A DNA stretch of 64,000 nucleotides from Allodiplogaster sudhausi (Eukaryota; Nematoda; Chromadorea; Rhabditida; Diplogasteridae): contig CALZFC010000033.1 in assembly GCA_945643635.1 (NCBI GenBank), forward strand, positions 2,225,001-2,289,000, given 5' to 3'. The first letter of the stretch is position 1; each line of letters begins with the position of its first letter. The position numbers and the translations under genes were made by a program. Shown here in pieces: positions 1 through 24,149 of this stretch. Below the pieces are notes generated by a model. That model was not told the origin of the DNA. It saw only the letters and a list, made by a program, of their open reading frames with translations, and searched no databases.

Positions 1-468
1 CTACCATTTGTGGTTCGACCTGCCACCCCGAGGGGTAAGCCCTTAACTTTTAGAAATATCTTTTTTCCTGATTGAAAAACCACTATTTTCCATTTAAGGA
101 ATAGAATCTATGTGATCTTTGTTACCTAAGGGCAAGACGAGCGTTCGTTTAACTGATTTCGGAGGGGAGCAAAGCGAAAACTAATTCTCTTAGGTTTTTT
201 TCAATGTACATATTTACGGTTGCCTTTTAAAAAGGGACAAAAATGAGAGGATGAAAAGGAGATAAACAATTTGTTGTTCGTGAAAGTGCATCACAATCCA
301 GTCAATACTTTTAAATCAGAAAGAGAATCAACGTCTCTCTCCGTTCGTCCCATTTCGGGTTGGTTTTCCACATTGTCGAGAAGTGTTTCGAGAATTGAGT
401 TTGGAAGTTATTCTTCCTTTAATTTATATTTAAAAAATAGCCCAGCTAGGTGTTCAGGCTTGAACTGT
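1..468. other. Unassigned intergenic sequence
   Basis: I see no convincing exon, RNA gene or repeat in this stretch. It is moderately AT-rich and ends at the first copy of the 54-bp minisatellite. Confidence 0.5.
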
Positions 469-850
469 GCTTTTCTTGTCCCGTAAACCACCGAGGCAGC
501 TTGGGATGGGTGCCCCCTGGCTGCTTTTCTTGTCCCGTAAACCACCGAGGCAGCTTGGGATATGTGCCCCCTGGCTGCTTTTCTTGTCCCGTAAACCACC
601 GAGGCAGCTTGGGATGGGTGCCCCCTGGCTGCTTTTCTTGTCCCGTAAACCCCCGAGGCAGCTTGGGATGGGTACCCCCTGGCTGCTTTTCTTGTCCCGT
701 AAACCACCGAGGCAGCTTGGGATGGGTGCCCCCTGGCTGCTTTTCTTGTCCTGTAAACCACCGAGGCAGCTTGGGATGGGTGCCCCCTGGCTGCTTTTCT
801 TGTCCCCGAAAACCCCCGAGGCAGCTTGGGATGAGTGCCCCCTGGCTCTG
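469..850. repeat. 54-bp minisatellite, seven copies
   Basis: Seven head-to-tail copies of a 54-bp unit start at 469, 523, 577, 631, 685, 739 and 793. Each carries CTTTTCTTGTCCCGTAAAC, then GAGGCAGCTTGGGATGGGT, then CCCCCTGGCTG. Copies differ by only a few substitutions and the last is the most diverged. Because 54 is a multiple of three and the unit lacks stops in most frames, several frames on both strands read through it as 18-residue repeats; I see no promoter, splice context or domain that makes any of these a gene. The next 400 bases hold a GA microsatellite (about 983-1045) and nothing else I recognise. Confidence 0.9.
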
Positions 851-1248
851 CATGCTCGAGTATTTTGAAGCGAACATCTTCCCATTACTGCTGACTGCGT
901 TCCTCTCGCATGCTTCGCTACTCGACAGGAGTGCCTTTTAGCACTTCCTCGTATTGTGTGCTTTGCCAGCAATTGCAAACATCGATGGAGAGAGAGATAG
1001 AGATAGAGATAGAAAGAGAGAGCGGGAGAGAGGACGCGAGAGAAAAGGAGCGTTTAGATATTTTATGACAAGCAAATTAGAAGCCACTTCGATTTTTCGA
1101 TGTTGGTAAACTTCATGCCATGAAGTGGTAATAAGATATAGTGAGAAGAGACAAAAAGAGAAAGTGACGAGGAGTGAAAAAGCACATTTTACGTATAAAG
1201 ACCTTATAAAATATTCATACATACATATGTATATATGTACAGTCGCGC

Positions 1249-2363
1249 CCAGGATCTTGGTACCAAGGACGCTTCGGACGATTCGGACGCTTCCAAATGC
1301 ATCCTCGCTAATAACTTTTGTTCTAGGAAAAACTAAAATATTTTAAATGGTACATTAGTTTGCTTGTAGAGTACGCATGCTACTGTTAAAAAATCGATAA
1401 CTTTTTATCAGTTGATAAAAAGTTATCAGTTTTTGCTAATAAAAAATTTCATTTCCAATGTTTTTCAACGAAATTTCTCCTGTACCATTATTTTGTCTCT
1501 ACCCACATCCCCAAATAATAAAATTAGAGATTGTATCATTGATTACGGAAATCGATAAAACAGACCTTTTCATACATGTTCATGTTATGTAAAGATTCGC
1601 CTTACGATTCTGAATCTAATTATGTAATCAGTTTTCAACAGAAAGTGCCGGTTAACAACATATTTTCGATTGTGTGTACGTTGCATTACTTTCTTCAGAA
1701 AGAACAGGGCAGGGAGGCCTCGCAGGCCGAGGGGGCGGGGCCTAACCCTTTTTTTCTCTGCCTGTGCTATTTCGCTACCTCAAACTTGGGTAATTAAACC
1801 GAAGACGAAAAGAGAGGGCGCTACATTTCTAGGTATCAATGCTAGCGCAGCAACCTAGATTTGAAGCATCATACCATCCAAAAGTTTTGACAAAGCTGAA
1901 ACGATGGGGAATCCTGATGAAACTAATGCAAAGTACACACAATCAAAAATATGTTGTTAACCGGCATTTTACTTTGAAAACTGATTACATAATTAGATTC
2001 AGAATCGTAAGGCGAATCTTTATATCGTATGAACATGTATGATAAGGTCTGATTTATCAATTTCCGTTATCAATGATAAAATCTCTAATTTCATTATTTG
2101 GGGATGTAGGTAGAGACAAAATAATATTACAGGAGAAATTTCGTTGAAAAACATTGGAAATGAAATTTTTTATTAGCAAAAACTGATAACTTTTTATCAA
2201 CTGATAAAAAGTTATCGATTTTTAAAAAGTAGCATCCGTACTCTATAAGCAAACTAATGTACCATTTAAAATATTTTAGTTTTTTCTAGAACAAAAGTTA
2301 TTAGCGAGGATGCATTTGGAAGCGTCCGAATCGTCCGAAACGTCCTTGGTACCAAGATCCTGG
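1249..2363. mobile_element. Foldback (long inverted repeat) element, 1.1 kb
   Basis: Two arms of roughly 440 bases, about 1249-1690 and 1925-2363, are near-perfect reverse complements around a unique spacer of about 240 bases. Outer ends read CCAGGATCTTGGTACCAAGG and its complement. Each arm carries its own short palindrome built on GATAACTTTTTATCA (near 1391-1427 and 2183-2218), so the element could fold as a hairpin with nested cruciforms. No transposase-like frame lies in the spacer. I cannot find a target-site duplication. The right end abuts exactly the inverted phosphatase-exon copy that starts at 2364. Confidence 0.8.
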
Positions 2364-3034
2364 ATTAATAAAAAAAAGATAATGAATAATAGCTGAGTAA
2401 TAGTGGTACATCTTTCTTCGTAGCTCCTTTGTGCTTGTCGTGTTTCTTGGCCTTCTCCGATTCATCAGCCTTCTTGGCTTCTTTCGCCTTCTCTCCTTTC
2501 AATTTCTTCGATTGCTCAGTCTCCTTCGCCTTTTCCATTTCCTTCTCCTTATCCTTCCCTTCTCCCTTTGCCTTCCCAGCTTCTTCGTTCGCCTGCAAGC
2601 AATTCATAAGAAACAGACACCTTTAGTACCCTATTTATTTAATCATTATAGTGAATGTAGTTTTTGTCCACTATAATGAGACATAGGCGTAAGCTTAGTG
2701 GAAAAAACCTCAGCGTTGGCGGAAGGCGGATCCTCAGGCGGCGGTTTCTTGTCGGCAGCCTTGGGCTTGGTGCTGAAGTCGGCCATGCTGACGTCGATGT
2801 CAACGACGGAAGTCGGCGGCGGCAGCAGCGGGCGGCTGCTCGGCCGGTACGTTGTGAAGGACACCTTCATGTCCGCGTCCACCTGATCTCATCTCTCATC
2901 AATCATACTGCGACCGTCCATCCATACCCTCATCGTGGCAGCGCTGTTGTCGAATTGGCCACAGTAATGAGGAGCGGAGAAGAGAGTCACCATGCGGCGG
3001 TCGGCGAAGAACTCGTAGCCATCTTGCACCACCT

Positions 3035-3121
<87 letters not shown>

Positions 3122-3204
3122 GAGGGAGAGAGAGAGGGAGAGAGGGAGAGAGGGAGAGAGGGAGAGAGAGAGAGGGAGAGAGAGAGAGGGAGAGAGGGAG
3201 AGAG
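2364..3204 (-). pseudogene. Inverted partial copy of PP1-like phosphatase 3' exons
   Basis: On the minus strand this segment repeats, almost base for base, three exons of the phosphatase gene at 5290-8525: 2928-3032 (exon 8, end of the catalytic domain, with SAPHYCGQF), 2709-2882 (exon 9) and 2410-2592 (exon 10, Lys/Glu-rich). The reading frames are intact but the copy has no start and lacks the metal-binding exons GDIHG, GDYVDRG, GNHE and HGG, so it cannot encode an enzyme by itself. I see only a 4-base indel next to the exon 10 donor, one substitution within that exon, and different GA/CT tract lengths, so the duplication is very recent or a product of assembly. Homology ends in the GA microsatellite (3033-3204) on one side and at the foldback element on the other. 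Confidence 0.85.
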
Positions 3205-3975
3205 TGTACATAGTATGTATTTATGTACATATATACATATGTTGTTATGTTATTTACATAAATACTTCTGCTGTTGTAGGCTAAGAGAGGATCATGAGTG
3301 CACTTGAAATGGGGTACAATGCAGTGATATAGATAGATGGATATTAACACATATGTATGTATGTACATATGTACATACATACAATTCCTTTCGTGCCATA
3401 TCCGCCGCCCTTCTTCGCGAAGCCAGCTTGTTCCATGGAAAGCATTCATCCCTCATGCTTGATGGGAGAGTGTAGGGGAGAAGGAGAAGAGAATAAGACA
3501 AGAAGTGCGAACTTTGGAAAAACAACTCTACCTCTTTCATTTTTTTCAGCAGAATGAATAGTGAGGAGGAGTGAAGAGAGTGGAAATCGAATCATCATCT
3601 GGACGCATTCAAGAAATGCCAAAACAAGCTGACTTCTGGATAGTCCAGAAGCAAAAAGGGAGAGATTGGAAGGGAAAGATAAAAGTGGATGTTAATCCCC
3701 TCAATATTTGAGACTTGAATAGTTTCAGCACAGCATGATTTCATTGACTTTAAGCTCGAATACTTTGGTTTTCCTTTAGTCAGTAAAGGATGTACGATAC
3801 GTGTGGCAGATATCTAGTTGTCAATAACATCAATATGCCGTGATTTAAACAACTGTGTGCATGGGAAAGCGAGAGAGATGAAGGTTTCGCTTGTTAACAG
3901 AGAAGCGTACGCTTTGTGGAGTGCGTGTGATAAATATCTATAGCGTTTTCCAGATTATTTAAAGCTATAGTTTAA
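3205..3975. other. Intergenic sequence
   Basis: No gene recognised. Around 3353-3382 there is a short palindrome of ATGTATGTACATA units. The rest is unremarkable. Confidence 0.4.
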
Positions 3976-3979
3976 AATG

Positions 3980-4116
3980 ACATGGAAAACTTTTTCCTTA
4001 AATATTTAAAGGAAGGCGACCAGATCGACGACGAGGCATTCCTTCCCGTGGAGAAGCGATTCCGTGTCAAGATTCTACGAGACATGAGCCGACTCCAGCA
4101 CTCGCCACTCATCTAG
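3980..4116 (+). CDS. Exon-like fragment, unrecognised
   Basis: An open stretch of 43 codons starts at ATG about 3980 and ends with TAG about 4115. From about 4012 it is preceded by a possible acceptor (TTTAAAG) and reads like real protein (KEGDQIDDEAF, then VEKRFRVKIL, then DMSRLQHSPLI at the end). It may be a terminal exon or gene remnant. I do not recognise the family and see no clear partner exon. A CT microsatellite follows directly. Confidence 0.25.
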
Positions 4117-4434
4117 CCACTCTCTCTCTCTCTCTCTCTCTCTTTTACTCTCTCTTTCTCTCTCCATCTCTCGCTTTTCTCTCTTACCCTCTTCGTCTGC
4201 CACCAACCCTCGCCTGTCGCAGTTGCTAAATACTTTCTCACTGCTCATCCACTCTGTGTTTTGCCCATCATATGGATGTTTATCAAGGAAGATATAAAGA
4301 GCAGTACAATGTTGGCTGTTGATTGGTCACGAAGGGCCTAAACATCATCTATGCTCTTGAAGTTTACATATTGTCCTGATTTATTCATCATGGCAATATA
4401 GGAACAAACAAAGGGTGCAAATATAGGAACAGAG

Positions 4435-4490
<56 letters not shown>

Positions 4491-5289
4491 GTATATACTT
4501 TGCATCCCAGATGCCTTTCCTTGTCGATTCCACTTGTATAAATTTAAAAGAGCCCATCTTGGACATGGAAATGCATTCGACACCTATACACCCAACCATG
4601 GATGCTCTGGAACAGAAAAGGAGCTGGGGAAGTAAATGAAAGCGAGAGAGAAGAAGGGAGAGGACTGAGGAAATTGAGGAGGGGAATTGAGGAGGTGAAT
4701 TGAGGTGCGAGAAGTGCAGAGGTGACAGGCAAGCGCACTCGCAGTGCCACTCACACTTTGATGTAGATAAATTGGAATATTCTAAACCATCGAGAGGAAA
4801 GAACTTTCAGCCAACAAGTTTACTTTCCGGTCGAAAGTTCAGTTCTGTCGTTTTTAAAGTACATCCAAACTGACCCGCCACCCGGGCAAAGTATTGAACT
4901 TTCTGCGCTGTGTGTGGATTAATAAATATATTCAAAATTGTTGGGTTGAGAGATACATTATTCCCAAAAACTAAAATTTATACTTACATAATCAATTTGT
5001 ATTTTTAAATAAAACTGTCCACAGTGAGAACTGTTTAGAATATTTCCTATACGCGCCTTCTTTTTCCAACGTCCAGTGCTAAGGAAATATGGCAAGAAAT
5101 TAGAAAACAAAGTGTGCCTAATGTAAACTTGTGTCCTAAACTTGACCTTAAACCTTCCTTATGTACATTGTTGTCCATAACGGTATGGCCATTATAAAAG
5201 CGGCTCTTTAGGCGCTCACATGGTCAGTCATTTGTTAACCTTTCGTCGATGCGAGTCGGGTGGAGGCAGAAGAAAGAAGAAGAGAAGAT
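4117..5289. other. Intergenic region upstream of the PP1-like gene
   Basis: It contains a CT tract (4121-4170) and a TA dinucleotide tract (4438-4498). No exon could be supported. The phosphatase promoter should lie in the last few hundred bases, but I see no diagnostic motif. Confidence 0.4.
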
Positions 5290-8525
<3,236 letters not shown>

Positions 8526-9490
8526 GAAGCTTCTCTATGACTCTCCAGCTGGCAATCTCCTCTGTCATCAATTCCCCTGTTCCACTCTTCGCAATAATGA
8601 TCAAGTAAAGCATGCAACAACCGCATGGACCTGAAATTGACGAGCAAAATGGAGATGCTATACAACTATGCTGTACAAGAAAAGAATATTACAATGTACC
8701 AAAGATGAAAAATAATTTGGAATCTTAGTTAATTGAGTATTCATTCATGGTAGTTCGTATTACCTGTGATACAATATAATTAATTATTCATGTTATCTTT
8801 AGAAATCTATGAATGTGAATCATCGAACGTTTTCAAAGAGTATATCTTTAAAAAAAAAACGAGACTCCGGCGAAGTCCTGTAAGTGACAGCAGGAGCTTT
8901 CGATCTTTTCTAAAATAATTGTTGTTCTCGACTCTGGTGGGTGAAATCGCGACTGGCAGACCGAATGGAGTAAAAAAAAATATTCCAAAAATTCCCTTCC
9001 AATCGTTTTTTTAAACTTGCGTTCCAATACTTTTTTCGATCGAAATACGATCGATTGGAACAATTAGCGGACTTTTCGCGGCACCGTTATCCTGAACGGA
9101 ACCTGACATACGCAACGTAACGCATAAAAAAGTTATTTACAAATAGAGCCTTTTCTCACTTTCGAATCGTTTCTCTTCAAACAAACACGCCTAAGTACAA
9201 TTTAAAGTATTTCTGTACTTCCAAAAAAAGCAGGGAAGACAGATTTTGCCTTTATCACGCAGACGATACCCTCCACTGATCATTCTGCTATTCCTAACTT
9301 CTGGGAGGCGGCCGCGATTTTTTCGGGTGAGAATAACTTGTATTTGTATGATTTCTTTCCAGAAAAATAAATTGTCTTTTGAAAATAATCTTTTCAGCAT
9401 CGTCATGGGTTTGCCTGCTGTACAGTTATCTACAGTTGGTTTCGCGTTTCTTTGTTTCTTCTCTGCTCTGAAGTTTGTTGTATTCACAAT
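8526..9490. other. Intergenic or 5' flank of the next gene
   Basis: No firm exon here. It holds AT-rich sequence and a possible exon-like stretch near 9240-9325 that ends at a plausible donor (TTCGGGTGAGAAT), which I could not connect to a protein. Confidence 0.35.
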
Positions 9491-9499
9491 GGTTTTGCA

Positions 9500-10148
9500 G
9501 GCAAAGAGCGGCCGAAAAACCTATGGGAACATCGAGAGCATGTGCCGTGAGGTGCGGCTTGCAAGTTTTATTTCAACTGAATTCTCTTCGTCAAAAAATC
9601 GCTCAAATCAGGATATACTCAAAAATTAATCTTTAAAAAATAACAGTTGGTGACGTCATCATTCGTGGCTCTGGAAGAGGAGGAGAAGGCGAAGGATAAT
9701 GAGGAAGAGCAAGAGAAAAAGAAGGAGGAAGAGAAAGAGAAAAAGAAGGAGGAAGAGAAAGGGAAGGAGAAGGAGGAAGAGAAAAAGAAGAAGGAAGGGA
9801 AAGAGAAGGAGAAGAACGAAGCAGAGGAGGGAGCGGGAGAAGCAACCGGAAGGCGTTTCCCGGATGAAGAACTCATCTCTCTTCACAGTGCCGGCAGGAG
9901 TGGTACCAGAAATACGTTTGAAATGCATATGAAGAACATGTAAGAACGAACAGTTGCAGCCTCAGTCGAATATCAGCTTCCGGTGAGGATGACTCCTTCT
10001 GAGTGCGACGCTGCGAAGAAGGCCAGAGAGAAATTGAGGGCATTCAGGGGAAATGTTATGCTCAATCGAGAGAGAAAAAGGAGCAGAAACGTAGAGAAGA
10101 TGAATAAAAAAAAGAGAGACAGAGAGCTAAATTGAGAGAGAGAGAGAT

Positions 10149-10193
<45 letters not shown>

Positions 10194-10654
10194 AGAAAAG
10201 AAGGATAACGTACAAGGAAAATATCTCTCTGTCTCTCTCTGTCAAGAGGAACAGAGAGGAAGTGAAGTTAAACTAGAGGTACAGAAAGGATTTATAAAGA
10301 TAAAGTAGTATCGAGATTCAGGCCGGGAAGTCTGCGGATGCTGAGATACTTCTGGCACGACCCGAGGACAGCTTCATCCTCGTGCCTCGTAGCAAGGTTC
10401 TTGTTTAGTATGGGAGGTAGAAATTGTCTCATTCAACTAACTTCAACGATTAGAACACTTCTATTATTTATTATCTTTAAGGATTCTCCTGCTGGCGGCT
10501 ACAATATGCTTGGGTATCATCATAATACAATTATTTTCTCACTCATTCTCAGAACAGGGATTTCTTTTCAGTTCAGTTTATTATTTAATTTATTTATTCA
10601 TTCTGGTTTCTTTTAATTTCAGATAGAAGAACGTCATATGTCGCGCCCTTATGA
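9500..10654 (+). CDS. Lys/Glu-rich protein gene, unrecognised
   Basis: This is a probable multi-exon plus-strand gene just upstream of RPB2. Supported pieces are: a possible exon at about 9501-9549 (KSGRKTYGNIESMCRE); an exon starting 9647 after a TAACAG acceptor and encoding a long Glu/Lys run; coding-like sequence about 9950-10080 (YQLPVRMTPSECDAAKKARE); exon 10322-10396 (SADAEILLARPEDSFILVPR); and exon 10482 onward (DSPAGGYNML), ending near 10654. An AATAAA signal at 10783-10788 fits the 3' end. The start codon and some junctions are not resolved. A GA microsatellite (10131-10194) sits in an intron. The charged run resembles low-complexity tails and does not indicate a function. Confidence 0.45.
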
Positions 10655-11086
10655 CAATTATGTGAGTGTATTATTAAACATCCCAGCTCCATTTGCCCAG
10701 ACTTCATATGCCTATAACCGTTCCTGAAGATGCCGGTGCTTCCTTCTACATCGACAGCGCATCTTTCATTCGTTCGATGCTAAATAAAGTGTATTTGAAG
10801 CATTTCTGTGTATCGTCTAACAAATAACAACATCCTTTATCATTCCCAACAACCAGTTATGGGTCAAATGAAGACAGCCAGGAATAAATCCATCACCATC
10901 GTGAGGTGAAATTAAAAGAGCGTCGTGTATTTGACACATTGAAATTTTGTGTATCAAGGATATGAGAGCGTGGTGAAGTTCGCTGTGACCGCATCGTTTA
11001 ACTTTCGAAAGCGTCCCGTTCTTATTCTTTTCTTTTTTCTTTTTTGGACTGCCGTCTTAGTTCAGTTTTAATGCGTAATTTGATAG

Positions 11087-19042
<7,956 letters not shown>

Positions 19043-19618
19043 AGGGAAGAAAGGCAGCTACCGTATCCCTCCTGTTCGGTGCTCTCTTATTTATTTAGCA
19101 GGATCTGTTGTAGTTAAAAGTTGCATCAAACAAAGAACATGGATCATTGGTCTTAATGTTAATCGTGGTGTGAAATATCGACCACTGGCATTGAATGAAC
19201 CGGGCGATAAGCCTTGTTGTTGCACATTAATTCACGGTTTCTTTTTATTGAAGCAGTTTTGTAATTTATCGTTAAAACTCTGTTATCACACCTTTTTGTT
19301 CATTATCTTTGAATTTTGATCGTTGAAGGCGTGTTTATGAGGTTCGGAATAAAGATCTCTGCGAAATCTAGTGCATTGATGATGATTGCCTATCAAAGCG
19401 TTTGGACGCAGTCTTTATATTTCTTCTTATGCTTTCTGTTTATTTGTGGCTCATGAGGAGTCCTATTCTTCCTCACCTTTTCTTTGTTTGTTATCGAAGA
19501 AGTTGCAGGCGCTTTTCTAAGGGGTTCGGAGCGGGGGCATACGGTAGTCGGACATCTGGCAGTTGCGTGTTCGGGGAGAGAAGCTCGGGAGTGGGAGTGG
19601 AGTTGGCCGAGTGCCAAG

Positions 19619-21588
19619 ATGTCGGGTGTGAACTCGGCCACCGAGACTGCCCGCTCTTCGCCCCAGCCATCTGCTGTTGGCATTGCTCAGCAGGCTGCCA
19701 TTGACCAGGTTCGAGTCTGATGTGGAGGGGGAATGGCATTCCATTTCACTGCCTTACTTCTGTTCTGCATGTAAAAATGCACTTTGCCGGATCTTCATGC
19801 CAAAGTCTAAAGATAGCTAATAATGAGAATTGCTTCAGGACGAGCTCCATCAATGGATCCTCGACCTTCTGATTCCTGCGAAACGGGAGACTGCCCTCCT
19901 CGAGTTGAGGTGGCATCTTTTCCCCAGACAATCTGATTCTTCCAGTATTATTCAGTCGTTCTCTCTCTCTCCATTGTATTTAACAGAGTTCGCATTTCAG
20001 CAAGAAACGCGACACCGTGCCTGACCTTCCAATCTGGCTTTGGCACTCCTTCGGGACGATGTCTGCTCTTCTCCAAGAGGTTGATTACATTATTGGGCTC
20101 ATTTATCTTTGTAATTTAAAAACTCTATTTATTCTTTGCAATTAATAGCGATGCAATGCAAGGATTTAAATGCATTAATTAAAAAAATATATTGAAGCAA
20201 AGTAAGTGTAAATTGAACAGGTGATCTCAATCTACCCTGCAATCATGCCCCCCTCCCTCACGGCCATTCAATCCAATCGGGTCTGCAATGCCCTTGCTCT
20301 CATGCAATGCGTCGCCAGCCACAAGGAAACTCGGGGGCCGTTCTTGCAGGTTGGAAGGCTTGGAAATGTAAACTTGACAATACTCATAAGAAGAATGGAT
20401 GTGTTTGCAGGCCCACATCCCCCTATTCCTTTATCCCTTCCTCCACACAACGAAGTCTTCTCGACCCTTCGAATACCTTCGCCTGACTTCTCTCGGTGTC
20501 ATCGGTGCTCTTGTCAAGACTGACGAGAAAGATGTTAGTTCTGATTCTTTTCTTAATCCTGGTCAAGTTGTAATACTTGAATAGCAGTGTGGATGATTTG
20601 TTCTTGAGGTAATTCAATTTCTGCTGTCCACCGAGATCATCCCTCTGTGCTTGCGTATCATGGAGCAGGTATGCCTAGCCGAGAATAAAGAAAATGCTTT
20701 CATTTCATATTTTCTGGACAGATTTTCTGTTCCCATATTTAAGAAAGAATATTTGTTATTTGCACCGACTGCTTGTGTTGAGGGAACGGAGTTGTCCAAG
20801 ACAGTGGCGACCTTCATCCTCCAGAAGATACTTCTCGATGATACAGGCCTCGCTTACATTTGCCAGACTTATGAGCGATTCTCCCATGTGGCCATGATCC
20901 TGGTGAGTTTTTATCTTTCTTTTATTATTTGTATGCATTTCTCACTGTATTCTTTACTTTTGGTTCTCTTCATTTAGGATGGAATGTGATAAAATGTTTC
21001 AGGGCAAAATGGTGCTGAAACTTTCTCGCGAGCCTTCAGCTCGCCTTCTCAAACACGTCGTTCGCTGTTATTCTCGCCTCTCCGATAATCCGAGGTACGG
21101 TTGACAGATAAATGTAGAGAATCGAAGTAGGATTAGGCAATGAAATACAGCCTTTTCTCAATAATCGACGGAATGAATCCTTTGTCGCAGAGCTCTCCAA
21201 GCACTCCGACAATGCCTTCCTGATCAGTTGAAAGACGACACTTTCAAGGTTGGATTTATTTGGGTATTACTCTAAATAAATGGATTTTTACACCTATAGA
21301 AGCATTGGATGGATATTTTACGTTTTGTTGATAAAATTTGGCCCAATTAACTGCTGCTAACTTCCAGACTGTTCTGGAAGAGGACCGCTCGACTAAACAA
21401 TGGCTGAGGCAGATGCTCAAAAATCTTGGTTGGTTTTTATAATTTGTTTCCTTGTATATCGTAAGAAATATAAGAAACATTGGTGGAAGCTTAATTAATG
21501 ACCGTAAACGGACTAGCTTAGAAGCATACAAGACAACTGCCCTTCAGGTTTCGAGGGCGGTCCTTCCGAGACGACAAAGACCAGTTGA
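19619..21588 (+). CDS. ntl-9: CCR4-NOT complex subunit 9 (CNOT9/RQCD1)
   Basis: CNOT9 is the armadillo-repeat subunit of the CCR4-NOT deadenylase, which binds CNOT1 and tryptophan-containing partners such as GW182 to trigger mRNA decay. Eleven exons sum to 924 bases (307 aa; human about 299): 19619-19708, 19839-19909, 20001-20079, 20221-20349, 20411-20533, 20609-20668, 20783-20902, 21003-21094, 21191-21248, 21368-21428, 21548-21588. Recognisable blocks include [83 protein letters not shown] and [14 protein letters not shown]. The short N terminus (first 30 aa) and C-terminal tail are variable, as usual in the family. It lies 576 bases after the RPB2 stop on the same strand. All introns are GT-AG. 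Confidence 0.96.
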
Positions 21589-22410
21589 GAGGGATTGTTG
21601 TGAGAAGCCTCGTTTGTTTTCTTATCTTCGTCATCTGTTAGATGTTCCGCCATCAAAAGATCCAATGTGTACCAACCATTCTTCTCCTGACTACGGTCTA
21701 CTTTACTCTTTCGCTTTCTTCAGTATCAATTTCCTGTCATGGCGTATTTCTCTACTTCCTGACGATCTTTCCTTTTATTTAATATGTATACATAACTTTA
21801 TTTGGCACGTTATCAAAATCTAGCGGATGGATTGATTTTGTTTTATGACCGGCGGTACGGCATTCTAAGCTATTCTCATTATTATTACGCTAATATTCGT
21901 TAGCCTTCCACCTTGAGGTGTTTAGTTGGCAGTCATAGTTATGACTATAAACTGGGGAATACCGAAGACTATGCGACAATTACTGTCATTATCTGTGTGT
22001 TTTATTCAGAGGTGCATTGATTTTTCACACTTCCTTTGTGTTGATCAACGGTGATTCAATTTATGGAGTATGGAGTGAGTTTCAAGAATTAGTCTGCATA
22101 TATTTTATTGCTGTGTTGCAGACTGATAAAATCAGAAGAACTATTAGATCCCCGTTACATTTCTCGTTCCGGGCGGTTATCACATGGGAGTACTATGTAC
22201 ATGAGAAGTGAAGTTTAGATTAACATAAAGAAGAGTGATTACAACACTGACGATGACGATACCGCACAGTTGGGATGCAGAAAGTATCACAATAGGATTA
22301 CTTTGATCTCTCTCTCTCTCGCTTTCTCTTTCTTTTTCTTTCTTTCTCACTTCTTTCTTTATTTCTCTTTCTCTCACTTTTCGTTTTTCCTTACTCTCTC
22401 TCTATCTCGG

Positions 22411-22458
<48 letters not shown>

Positions 22459-22483
22459 CTTCTGTTTCTTTTGCTCTCGCCGA
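21589..22483. other. Convergent intergenic region with CT microsatellite
   Basis: This is the 3' flank of CNOT9 and of the first GNAT gene, which converge here. A CT/TTTC-rich tract occupies about 22305-22460. No other gene is visible. Confidence 0.5.
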
Positions 22484-22606
22484 TCAGCACAGCTGCTTGT
22501 ACATCAACTTGACAACTCGAGTGTCGTCGTTGAAAGTGAAGAGCGGCCGGCCGTTCTAAATCTTTCTCTTTATTCAATCGTCGTATGCATTTACGTCCTC
22601 GCCTTC

Positions 22607-22668
<62 letters not shown>

Positions 22669-24149
22669 ATCTCGCTTAATCTCTCTCTATCTCTCTCCCT
22701 CGCTTAATATCTCTCTCTATCTCTCTCTCTCACTAAATCTTTCTCTCCCTCTCTATCTCTCTTTCTCTATCTCTCTGTCTCCTCAACCTCGTCAGCATAG
22801 AACTTCTTTGGAGCGTCGGCTAAATGTTCATATCCGTTACGTGCGAGAAGAGTCTGATTGGCTATGGAAGAGGACTCGGAGACGATTCCCTGCACTCCGG
22901 TGGCCTGGAAGTGGAAAAAAGGCTAAATAAATGATTAAGGTGATGATTAATTCATGAGGAAATATTCGATTTCCGGTAGAAAAGAATTCCGCACTTTTGC
23001 CGGCTGCTTATCATTAGACTACCCTTACAATGCTAGAAACCTTAAGCTGTTCAAAGTCAACGCCGAGATGCAGTAGATGCTGCGAGATTCCTTTGCGTTG
23101 ATGCTTCTTCGTAACAAAAGTAATCTCACGACGGAGAACCTGCAATCTTGCTCTCAACTACGTACCTTTTAAGAACTGAATTTAAAGGAGAAAGAAAGGA
23201 GAAAAGAGCATAAAGTCGTCAGAATTTACCTTGTTAACGTCTTTCTTAATGTCCCACAAGAGTGCTTTAGTTTCATCGAGAATCTCGGCTTAACGATTGA
23301 GGTCCATATATATTTCAATAAAATTTCTTGCCACAAAATTCTGAGCAAAATAAGGCATTAGCATGTACCAAGCACTAGTGCCCTTGGATCAGTAATCTCC
23401 AGTTCGAACGGCTCCCAGTTATCTTCCGGCTTCCGATAGCCAATCGACATGAGGCGGAACCCGATTACCTGCAAAGTAACAAGACCATTCTTCATCTTCT
23501 TCACCCGTATTATGAACATGGCCTCGTTCTTCTTCTTTCTCTTATTCGTTCTCTTCTGTTTATCTTCTTTTTTCTTCCGTCTCTCTCTCTCTCTCTGTCT
23601 GTTTCTTTCTTTCTCTCTCTCTCTCTCTCTTTCTCTCGCCTTATCAGATGCCTTCTCCGTGATGAGGTATGAGTGCGGGTAGTGCAGTGACTTGGCGATG
23701 ATCCACTCTAAGATGGAATGGGCTCCATCCGCCGTCATTCCTAGGGCCTGCAACTTGGGGTTGGAGAAAAACAGAGAAAGTCGGCTAAGACTCTGTAAAC
23801 GAAATGAATGTTTAATTTACAAAAAAATTGAGCCTTTAAAGGGTAAGTATATGTAAACTATGAAAAGTAACAATGGCATGTGGCTCAGTGGCGATGAAGT
23901 CGTGCTTGGCGATGTCAAGGAGCCGTGGGAGGTCGCGTGGCGTCGCCGGGATAAAGTCGAACTCGATTGCAGGTGACAGACGTGCTCCTGAAAAGAAAAT
24001 AATTATAAAAAAGTTGACACTATATTTTCACTTATACTATTATGAATATTTATACGTGTGTATAAATATACAGCGGAATGATACATATTGTGACCTTGCC
24101 GGAGTTGCTGCGCGGCTTCCTTGAGAAGCACTGCGGAACGGCGAAGCAT
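22484..24149 (-). CDS. GNAT-family N-acetyltransferase, paralog 1
   Basis: This is a predicted acetyl-CoA-dependent acyltransferase of the arylalkylamine N-acetyltransferase-like type found in nematodes and insects; the substrate is unknown. Eight minus-strand exons give 241 aa: 24095-24149, 23872-23987, 23640-23747, 23369-23468, 23230-23288, 23041-23139, 22788-22904, 22484-22555. The start MLRRSAVLLKEAAQQL precedes a GNAT N-terminal block (IEFDFIPATPRDLPRLLDIA). The acetyl-CoA-binding motif lies near residues 155-165 (VTKKHQRKGIS, the Q/RxxGxG/A loop), followed by a SESSSIANQTLL segment and NGYEHL, the usual late GNAT features. Intron 3 starts with GC (AAG|GCGAGA). The last intron carries a long CT microsatellite (about 22605-22790). 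The gene has the same exon plan as the paralog 1.4 kb away. Confidence 0.85.
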